DNA of 32,754 bases. Source: a bacterium. GTDB taxonomy: Bacteria > Patescibacteriota > Saccharimonadia > Saccharimonadales > JAUPVS01. Positions 15,748 through 21,228 of the stretch are shown piece after piece. The DNA lies in NCBI GenBank assembly GCA_029780855.1, contig JAKOXV010000013.1, positions 92,873-125,626 of the forward strand. The letters run 5' to 3'. The position numbers and the translations under genes were made by a program. The notes beneath the pieces are model-generated. The model searched no databases. It saw only the letters and a list, made by a program, of their open reading frames with translations, and was not told the origin of the DNA. How positions within the stretch are numbered: position 1 is the stretch's first letter; each line of letters opens with the position of its first letter.

Positions 15748-16754
15748 TGTTTCACAAGGCTTCGCTTAAACTTGCAGCATTTTACCTGGCTATCATTATG
15801 GTGATCAGCCTCTTTTTTAGTATTAGCCTATACAATGTTTCCATACAGGAATTTAATAGACAATATGACCGCCAAACTTCTCTATTACAAAGATTCCAGA
15901 ACTTTCCCGCAGACTTCCAGCAACGTTTTTATAATGAGCGACAACGTGAATATGACGAAGCGTGCGACCGGTTATTGCGGCAGTTGCTTTTAATTAATCT
16001 GCTCATATTACTTGGCGGTGGCATACTAAGTTACTATCTTGCCAGCAGAACGTTACGTCCCATTGAAGAGGCGCATGAAGCCCAGAGCCAATTTACCGCA
16101 GATGCCAGCCACGAACTCCGAACGCCGATCGCAGCTATGCAAAGCGAGATAGAAGTGGCACTTATGAACCCTAAAATGACACTTTCAGATGCTAAGAAAT
16201 TATTGCACAGCAACTTGGAAGAACTCGGAAAGCTGACCACGCTTTCTGAGGGCTTGCTGCGATTAGCTCGCATGGAATCACACGAACTAGAACTTGTTGC
16301 CGTTGAAGTGGATGACATAATCATAAAAGCCCTGCGGCAAGTCTCCAAGGCGGCAGAGAAAAAGCACATAGCTATTAAAGTTTCTGGTACGAAAGGGTTG
16401 GTGGTCTTAGGTGACGAGCCGAGTCTAACAGAGGTGATCGTCATACTGCTCGATAATGCAATAAAATACAGTCCGGACAAATCTCCGATAACAATTACTA
16501 CAGCGAAAGATCAGACAAAAGTTACCATCACCGTCTCAGACAAGGGGATTGGTATACATAAAAACGAACAAAAACGGGTATTTGAGCGCTTTTACCGAGC
16601 AGATGCGGCCCGAACAAAAGCAACAACCGGAGGGTATGGCCTTGGTTTAGCTATCGCAAAAAATATTGTCACCATGCATCAGGGTGAAATAAGCGTGAAA
16701 AGCGAAGCCAATAAAGGCGCGCGCTTTAGCGTGCGTATTCCATTCGTCCACTAA
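15747..16754 (+). CDS. Membrane sensor histidine kinase
   Basis: A 335-residue HisKA/HATPase_c kinase that pairs with the preceding regulator. Transmembrane segments lie near 7-29 and 79-101, leaving only a ~50-residue, charged and Gln/Arg-rich extracytoplasmic loop (QEFNRQYDRQTSLLQRF and following). There is hardly any HAMP domain before the H box FTADASHELRTP with His122. The N box is LLDNAIKYSP, G1 is DKGIGI, the F box is FERFYRAD, and G2 is GYGLGLAIAKN, all intact. The small sensor loop suggests it senses through the membrane, metal ions or a partner protein such as the exported neighbour. The start overlaps the regulator stop by one base. Confidence 0.96.
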   Translation: MFHKASLKLAAFYLAIIMVISLFFSISLYNVSIQEFNRQYDRQTSLLQRFQNFPADFQQRFYNERQREYDEACDRLLRQLLLINLLILLGGGILSYYLASRTLRPIEEAHEAQSQFTADASHELRTPIAAMQSEIEVALMNPKMTLSDAKKLLHSNLEELGKLTTLSEGLLRLARMESHELELVAVEVDDIIIKALRQVSKAAEKKHIAIKVSGTKGLVVLGDEPSLTEVIVILLDNAIKYSPDKSPITITTAKDQTKVTITVSDKGIGIHKNEQKRVFERFYRADAARTKATTGGYGLGLAIAKNIVTMHQGEISVKSEANKGARFSVRIPFVH

Positions 16755-16786
16755 AGCCGGCTCAGCTTATACTTAGGTTTAGCCCA

Positions 16787-16792
16787 TACAAT
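16787..16792 (+). promoter_or_regulatory. -10 hexamer TACAAT, leaderless-type start of the reductase gene
   Basis: TACAAT ends 7 bases before the ATG at 16800; there is no SD. It lies in the 45-base gap after the kinase gene. Confidence 0.55.
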
Positions 16793-16799
16793 TAGGGTA

Positions 16800-18116
16800 A
16801 TGGACACCAAAACTACCAGAACTTCCTTTCGGCGACTGTTTTATACCGGATTAGTTGCATCAATTACAATTCTCTTGATTGGTTGGTGGCTAGGTAGTGG
16901 AGATATGTTTCATCTTCCTGGCGGGCAATTAATTGCGCTGGGAAGATTGTTTGGTCTACTAGCAACCTTCTCAATTCTGTTGGAGGTGCTTTTAATAGGA
17001 CGAATACCGTTTATTGAAGAAAGTTTTGACCTCCATGAGAATATGGAACTTCACCGATTGAACGGTTACCTTATGTTGCTTAGCATCAGTGCGCATATCG
17101 TATTTTTTGTAATAGGTTACGGAGTTGGAGGGCATTTAGGTTGGTGGCCACAATTTTTACAACTCAATACTCAGTTTGAAGATGTTTTCAAAGCGACCAT
17201 TGGTACTATGATATTTTTTGCAGCTACTGCTGTTTCTGTGCAAGCGGTTCGTAAACGAATGCGCTACGAAATCTGGTTTCTGTCTCATCTCACCATCTAT
17301 GCAGCAGTACTACTAACATTTCTACACCAGGTCAATTCTGGGGGCGATTTTGTGAAACAGCAGTGGTTCGTGGCGTACTGGTATATGCTATATCTGCTCG
17401 TTTTTGGGCTCTTAGGTATATACCGGTTTATACGCCCCCTATATATAACCCTGAAACATCGATTTAAGGTTTCTGAAATCGTTAGTGAAGGAGAAGGAAT
17501 TTATTCCATCTACGTTACGGGTAGAAATATTGAGCAGTATGCTTTTCGCCCAGGGCAATACGCTACCTGGTGGTTTATAGCGCCCGGTATGTGGTGGGAA
17601 GGGCATCCATTTTCATTTTCTGTGGCGCCACAGAAGGATAGGCTTAGACTAACAGCCAAAGCAGGGAGCGGCGATTTTAGTGCCAAACTTCAGAACCTTG
17701 CCGTGGGAACTCCCGTGATCATTGATGGACCAAGAGGTGCATTTACGCTTGAACGAGCTACTTCTCCCGACATTCTTCTCATCGCCGGCGGCATCGGAGT
17801 AGCACCGTACCTAAGCTATATTGACCAGCTCATCGGGGAAGGCAAACGGGTAACCCTACTGTATGCAGTTCGCCATCCCAAACAGATCGCTTTCAGGAAC
17901 GAACTTGCCGCCTTACAGGGGAGGGGCTTGCGAATAGAGGTGTATGTTAGTGGTAATAATAGATACATCGATCAAGCTGCCATTGCACCGTTTGTTGGGC
18001 CAAATACAGTGGCATACATTTGTGGGCCAGATGGCATGTCAAAAGACATAGAGACACTTCTAAAGCACAACGGCTTTCCACAAAAGAGAATTATCAGCGA
18101 GCGGTTTGCGTTTTAA
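16800..18116 (+). CDS. Ferric reductase-like transmembrane heme/flavin oxidoreductase
   Basis: A 438-residue protein that should carry electrons from cytoplasmic NAD(P)H through FAD and two b hemes across the membrane. The N-terminal half has six hydrophobic segments with the bis-heme histidines His85/His99 and His163/His176 (spacings 14 and 13). The C-terminal half is a ferredoxin-reductase-type module: RPGQYATWWF and HPFSFSVAP for FAD, LLIAGGIGVAPYLSY for the nucleotide, and ICGPDGM near the end. This is the architecture of FRD/NOX-like proteins. It converges with 4-base overlap on ApbE and an FMN-binding protein, whose covalent FMN is a plausible electron acceptor outside the membrane. The ATG at 16800 is leaderless-type. 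Physiological acceptor unknown. Confidence 0.92.
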   Translation: MDTKTTRTSFRRLFYTGLVASITILLIGWWLGSGDMFHLPGGQLIALGRLFGLLATFSILLEVLLIGRIPFIEESFDLHENMELHRLNGYLMLLSISAHIVFFVIGYGVGGHLGWWPQFLQLNTQFEDVFKATIGTMIFFAATAVSVQAVRKRMRYEIWFLSHLTIYAAVLLTFLHQVNSGGDFVKQQWFVAYWYMLYLLVFGLLGIYRFIRPLYITLKHRFKVSEIVSEGEGIYSIYVTGRNIEQYAFRPGQYATWWFIAPGMWWEGHPFSFSVAPQKDRLRLTAKAGSGDFSAKLQNLAVGTPVIIDGPRGAFTLERATSPDILLIAGGIGVAPYLSYIDQLIGEGKRVTLLYAVRHPKQIAFRNELAALQGRGLRIEVYVSGNNRYIDQAAIAPFVGPNTVAYICGPDGMSKDIETLLKHNGFPQKRIISERFAF

Positions 18117-18838
18117 GAACGCTGAAAATTACTCGTAAATGATAATTCTGCGGCAGCGCTTATAATCATAGCTTCGTAATCTGGCTGATTTTCAATATAT
18201 TCTTTGCCCTTCGCTACACCCATTGCACATACTGTGGTGGCTAAAATATCGGCTCTAATAATGTCAGGACCACACACCGTAACACTTAAGACTTCTGTCG
18301 CCTTGCTCGCAGTTTTAGGGTTTATGATATGCGCCCCCTTCTCGTACGTTCCCGATGTTGCAATCGCGCCATTTCGTAATGAAATAACACCAATTGTCTG
18401 CATTCTGTTTTGCGGATCAGCAATCCCAATATTCCACGTTTTACTTGAGTTACTACTCACCAAAACATCGCCACCCGCATTTATATAAAAAGTTTGCAAC
18501 TTGTGCTGCCGCAATAGGGTAGCTACCTGCTCTATACTCCAGCCCTTCACATATCCAGAGGGGTCGTATGTACCACCATACCAAGCAGAGAAATAGCCTC
18601 TAGTGTTAGACTCAATTTCCTTACAAGCACCCATGACTTTCATAAAATCTTTGCTAGTATTTTGCAGCTTCAAAGATCCGCTGCGATACCGTGACACCTC
18701 AGTGTTAGGATGATAGGTGCTAAAAATAGAATCAATTTCATGCAGACGGGAGAAACACTCATCGAATATAGTATCGGTAGCACAAGCAGGAACATCAACA
18801 CTAATTGGCATACCCATAATATGTGCCACTCTTCTCAT
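18113..18838 (-). CDS. apbE: FAD:protein FMN transferase (flavinyltransferase)
   Basis: Transfers FMN from FAD to a Thr in target proteins through a phosphoester bond, using Mg2+. The 241 residues cover the ApbE fold: STYHPNTEVSRYR (40-52), DPSGYVKGWSIEQV (near 92-105), YINAGGDV (near 118-125), ATSGTYEKGAHIINPKT (near 158-174) and the metal-site ADILATTVCAMG near 194-205. It is shorter than E. coli ApbE and starts directly at the domain with no signal peptide or lipobox, so it appears cytosolic. It lies 8 bases downstream of the FMN-binding protein gene in one operon, which identifies its likely substrate. No SD is obvious before the ATG at 18838; it is probably translated by coupling. Confidence 0.92.
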   Translation of the reverse strand: MRRVAHIMGMPISVDVPACATDTIFDECFSRLHEIDSIFSTYHPNTEVSRYRSGSLKLQNTSKDFMKVMGACKEIESNTRGYFSAWYGGTYDPSGYVKGWSIEQVATLLRQHKLQTFYINAGGDVLVSSNSSKTWNIGIADPQNRMQTIGVISLRNGAIATSGTYEKGAHIINPKTASKATEVLSVTVCGPDIIRADILATTVCAMGVAKGKEYIENQPDYEAMIISAAAELSFTSNFQRS

Positions 18839-18846
18839 GGCATATG

Positions 18847-19341
18847 TTACCGCTTAGCCTGATCAAGCGCCGCCTGCAGAGAGGTGACATAGCTCTCGCT
18901 AGTATATGTTGCGCCAGAAACGCCATCTATGTGGGCACTTTGAGCTGTGATGGTCTGGCTTTTTAATTCAGGTGCAGCGTGATGAACAATCGAATAAGAA
19001 TGTCCACTCTCATAGGTAAGCGCTGTAAATGTCACGTCGGTAATTTTTCCACCGCCAACCGTAACCATTACCTGTACATCATTGTATGGATTACTTTCTT
19101 TTGTACCAGTGTAGCTTCCATCTTTGTATGCACCCGTGGCACTGTTGTTAGAAACAGGAGATATTGCCACCGCTGCTTGCTGCCCAGAAGTAGCGTGTGT
19201 GGCAGTGGCATTTGTGTCGTTGGACACTTGAACGGTGCCTTTGTTCGATAACCCGTTGTTTACTTTAGAATGTGGCACCACATACGTTGCTAAGACTCCC
19301 AGAACCGCGACCGCTAAAATTATGATGAGCGCCTTTTTCAT
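18847..19341 (-). CDS. Membrane-anchored FMN-binding protein, covalent flavinylation site
   Basis: A 164-residue exported protein. Residues 4-22 form a signal anchor; a Ser/Thr/Ala/Asn-rich linker runs to about 68; the rest is an FMN_bind domain (YKDGSYTGTKESNPYNDVQV, then VHHAAPEL and HIDGVSGATYTS). DGVSGAT at 139-145 matches the known flavinylation rule D-g-x-(s/t)-G-A-T exactly, so Thr145 should receive FMN from ApbE encoded just downstream. It would work outside the membrane as a one- or two-electron carrier for the convergent heme/flavin reductase. No heme motif or second FMN domain is present. The ATG at 19341 is preceded by TACTAT at 8 bases and no SD. Confidence 0.92.
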   Translation of the reverse strand: MKKALIIILAVAVLGVLATYVVPHSKVNNGLSNKGTVQVSNDTNATATHATSGQQAAVAISPVSNNSATGAYKDGSYTGTKESNPYNDVQVMVTVGGGKITDVTFTALTYESGHSYSIVHHAAPELKSQTITAQSAHIDGVSGATYTSESYVTSLQAALDQAKR

Positions 19342-19349
19342 TAGGTCTC

Positions 19350-19355
19350 ATAGTA
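19350..19355 (-). promoter_or_regulatory. -10 hexamer TACTAT of the FMN-binding protein/apbE operon
   Basis: TACTAT (minus strand) ends 8 bases before the ATG at 19341, consistent with a leaderless mRNA. No SD is visible. Confidence 0.5.
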
Positions 19356-19416
19356 TGCCACTATTCTGAGAGGTCGCTGATACAATGTCCTCTCGTTGGT
19401 CGTTTTCGATAGCGAT

Positions 19417-19488
19417 TTACCGGCGTTTATGCGGATCGCGTGGGGCATCCTCTAAATCTTCAAAATATAGTTTCACATCTTCCATCAC
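19417..19488 (-). CDS. Possible 23-residue acidic/basic microprotein
   Basis: A short frame starting GTG-ATG at 19488/19485 and ending TAA at 19417-19419. GGGAGGG lies 5-7 bases before the GTG, one of the strongest ribosome sites in the region. The product is acidic in the first half (EDVKLYFEDLED) and ends in the basic PHKRR. It would be transcribed from a TAGGGT -10 box (19508-19513) that sits 21 bases from a degenerate Crp-type palindrome at 19535-19550. The layout mirrors the 51-residue gene on the other strand. At this size the reading frame alone proves nothing; the ribosome site and promoter geometry are the support. Function unknown. Confidence 0.4.
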   Translation of the reverse strand: MMEDVKLYFEDLEDAPRDPHKRR

Positions 19489-19507
19489 TACATCCCTCCC
19501 ATCTACA

Positions 19508-19550
19508 ACCCTACAGTTAGCCCTACCGTGCTACCATGATATTTTTCACA
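19508..19550 (-). promoter_or_regulatory. Degenerate Crp-type site and -10 box for the 23-residue frame
   Basis: On the minus strand TGTGA-N6-TCATG (19535-19550; 8 of 10 palindrome positions) is followed after exactly 21 bases by TAGGGT (19508-19513), which keeps the key T, A and last T of a -10 hexamer. This is the same geometry as at the two perfect sites in the window. Confidence 0.45.
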
Positions 19551-19567
19551 ATAAAACAATACGGTTG

Positions 19568-19610
19568 TGTGAAAAAAATCACAGCAGGGCATTAGCATTT
19601 TAGCTACTAT
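19568..19610 (+). promoter_or_regulatory. Crp-type palindrome and class II promoter of the 51-residue gene
   Basis: TGTGA-N6-TCACA (19568-19583, spacer all A) is a perfect E. coli Crp-type palindrome. TACTAT at 19605-19610 starts 21 bases later, placing the site centre near -41.5 of the expected start at about 19617. The -35 position (within 19582-19587) has no TTGACA-like sequence, as expected for activator dependence. The regulator gene at 19853-20515 is the obvious candidate. Confidence 0.75.
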
Positions 19611-19637
19611 GAAACTGCAACAAGCAAGGGGGGTATA

Positions 19638-19793
19638 ATGACAAAGGTAAACTTTTCTAACAAACCAACAAGAGCTGATGAGGTATACAGCAATTTTGAT
19701 GAGCTGTATGATGATATTTCGTCAGATTGGCAAGCTAAAGCCGATAGGCTACGTGCGCGTCGTTGGAGAAAACTAAAACACCAGAGCATTTAA
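19638..19793 (+). CDS. Small 51-residue protein, Crp-type promoter
   Basis: Unknown small soluble protein. The ATG at 19638 is preceded by AAGGGGGG with 4 bases between, and the frame ends TAA at 19791-19793, followed by a strong terminator. The N-terminal part is acidic and aromatic (ADEVYSNFDELYDDISSDW) and the C-terminus strongly basic (RLRARRWRKLKHQ), probably a helix. This charge split recalls small regulatory or nucleic-acid-associated proteins, but no family is recognised. It has a complete transcription unit: Crp-type site, -10 box, ribosome site and terminator, which makes it convincing as a gene despite its size. Confidence 0.7.
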   Translation: MTKVNFSNKPTRADEVYSNFDELYDDISSDWQAKADRLRARRWRKLKHQSI

Positions 19794-19811
19794 AAACCCA
19801 ATGCGTGACAT

Positions 19812-19843
19812 AAAAGCCTTCCCGGTAAAAGGGAGGGCTTTTT
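19812..19843. terminator. Bidirectional rho-independent terminator
   Basis: AAAAGCCTTCCC (19812-19823) pairs with GGGAGGGCTTTT (19831-19842) over 12 pairs with one T-G wobble and a 7-base loop, with T runs on one side and A runs on the other. It can serve both the 51-residue gene (+) and the convergent Crp/Fnr-like gene (-). Confidence 0.85.
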
Positions 19844-19852
19844 ACTGGTTAC

Positions 19853-20515
19853 CTATTTTTTAATCCTCGCTTGGTCATATTCTTCATCAAGTATGGCGTT
19901 TAGTTCGGCGGTGTGCACGATATAGTTTTGCCGCCGGTAGGTTACGACACCCTTTTTTTCTAATTTTTTAAGTTCAATGCCGGTAGTTTCTCTCGTTAAG
20001 CCCATGATGTTTGCTAGATCTTGCTGCGTAAGCGGTAACCCAATCCTAACGGTATTTGGTGCCAATTCCCGGCCATGTCGGATGCTCAAGTAGTGAAGGG
20101 TGTGAATAATCTTATCAATTGCCTTTGGCTGTTCTAGTGCATTTACCCGCATTTGCAGATTAAGATGAGCAACAACGAAGTTTGCAAATACGTCATATAA
20201 AGATTCTTTACGGGTTTTTAAGTACTCAATATACTCCTCTCGAGGGACAATATAGATCTCGCAATCGGTAAATGCACCGTAGTAGTACTGTGCCCACGGC
20301 AATAGGTTAAACACCCAGCCAAGCGGAAATATATCCATTTCTGAATCAAAACTAATGGGGCGTTCTAAACCATCGGAGGTAATAGAATAGCTCTTTACGA
20401 TGCCACGTTTTACCACATAGGCTGACTGTGGCGCTTCACCGCCGATAATAATAAGCTCACCTTTATCGAACTTCTTCGTAGGGAACTTACTGACGAACTC
20501 ACGAAATGCTTGCAT
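19853..20515 (-). CDS. Crp/Fnr-family transcription regulator
   Basis: A 220-residue regulator with an N-terminal cyclic-nucleotide-binding-like beta-roll (about 10-100), a dimer helix (about 105-140) and a winged helix. The recognition helix region LTQQDLANIMGLTRETTGIELKKL keeps Arg175 and Glu176, matching Crp Arg180/Glu181 that read TGTGA half sites; Crp Arg185 is replaced by Ile180. The phosphate-binding cassette (GELGLF...RSA) is missing, replaced by DIFPLGWVFN, so cAMP binding is unlikely. The only cysteine is Cys85, so there is no FNR-type Fe-S cluster. The ligand is unknown. Perfect TGTGA-N6-TCACA sites lie about 0.3 kb from its 3' end and near 26.57 kb. Promoter TTGCTG-N17-TAAAAC lies at 20538-20566. 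Confidence 0.93.
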   Translation of the reverse strand: MQAFREFVSKFPTKKFDKGELIIIGGEAPQSAYVVKRGIVKSYSITSDGLERPISFDSEMDIFPLGWVFNLLPWAQYYYGAFTDCEIYIVPREEYIEYLKTRKESLYDVFANFVVAHLNLQMRVNALEQPKAIDKIIHTLHYLSIRHGRELAPNTVRIGLPLTQQDLANIMGLTRETTGIELKKLEKKGVVTYRRQNYIVHTAELNAILDEEYDQARIKK

Positions 20516-20537
20516 AATTCCAGCCCCCCTTAGTTAT

Positions 20538-20566
20538 GTTTTATCGCTTCTCTAGAATAGCAGCAA
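20538..20566 (-). promoter_or_regulatory. Promoter and ribosome site of the Crp/Fnr-like gene
   Basis: On the minus strand TTGCTG (20561-20566), 17 bases, then TAAAAC (20538-20543). AAGGGGGG (20524-20531) lies 8 bases before the ATG at 20515, the same purine run used by the 51-residue gene. No Crp-type palindrome is seen here, so autoregulation is not indicated. Confidence 0.5.
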
Positions 20567-20573
20567 TTGATGA

Positions 20574-21101
20574 TTATTTAGCAGATTTTTTAACAGACGA
20601 ACCATTTGGTTTAATGCTCGAGGTAGATTTGAAATACTGACGTACTTGAAAGATGACATAGAGCGAAAGCACGGTTCCGGCTATAGTCCAGATTATTGCC
20701 ATGAAAGTTGAATAATTGGCGTAACGCAAATCTCGAAATACATCGTATACAAAAAACGCCAAGATACTGTAGAACAGCAGGTCCCATCCTGATTTATCCA
20801 TTTTTTTAAGTTTAGGAATAGCTATCCCTAACACCACTAGGTAGGCTGCCATAAAAAGCATTGACACCCATGCCATAAAAACATAACCCCCAGCACCTAC
20901 CACTACACCAAAGACGGACACGACACCAAGTAGGGCTAGTAAAGAAAAGAAGCCAATAACGCCGAAAACCAGTCCTATGAGGGCAAATACCCAAGCATAT
21001 GTAGCGATCCATTTACGCCAGTTATCGGGGAGTTGGACCGGCGCCTTATCAACAAGCATTTCATTAAGTTTCGCTTCTAGATCCTGTAAAGCCGTGGCCA
21101 T
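20574..21101 (-). CDS. Four-helix membrane protein of unknown function
   Basis: A 175-residue protein with an amphipathic N-terminal stretch (ATALQDLEAKLNEMLVDK), four hydrophobic segments (near 31-55, 57-80, 82-97 and, after KKMDKSGWDLLFYSILAFFVYDVF, 136-156) and a basic Ser/Lys-rich tail. No catalytic or transport motif is recognised. It lies upstream of the Crp/Fnr-like gene on the same strand with a 58-base gap that holds a separate promoter. The ATG at 21101 has a strong AGGAGG 7 bases upstream. Such short tetraspan proteins are common unknowns in Patescibacteria. Confidence 0.8.
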   Translation of the reverse strand: MATALQDLEAKLNEMLVDKAPVQLPDNWRKWIATYAWVFALIGLVFGVIGFFSLLALLGVVSVFGVVVGAGGYVFMAWVSMLFMAAYLVVLGIAIPKLKKMDKSGWDLLFYSILAFFVYDVFRDLRYANYSTFMAIIWTIAGTVLSLYVIFQVRQYFKSTSSIKPNGSSVKKSAK

Positions 21102-21212
21102 AAGATTTCCTCCTCGATCATGTTGTTACTTTAAGCATACTGCTGCAAGAAGATAAATAAAAGATCCAACCTAACTAGAGTCGTTAACCTGTGCATAACT
21201 CGGTAAAACCGG

Positions 21213-21218
21213 TACAAT
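21213..21218 (+). promoter_or_regulatory. -10 hexamer TACAAT of the helicase-nuclease gene
   Basis: TACAAT ends 10 bases before the ATG at 21229, leaving a leader of about 1-4 bases and no SD. An out-of-frame ATG lies at 21221. Confidence 0.45.
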
Positions 21219-21228
21219 ACATGGGTAG

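Noticed and set aside
19385-19603. 72-residue plus-strand frame in the divergent control region
   Set aside because: Ser-rich composition without a ribosome site, and it runs through both Crp-type operators and the opposing promoter; the regulatory reading explains the region better.
19853-20515. FNR-type oxygen sensor
   Set aside because: Only one cysteine (Cys85) is present, so a 4Fe-4S cluster of the FNR kind cannot form.
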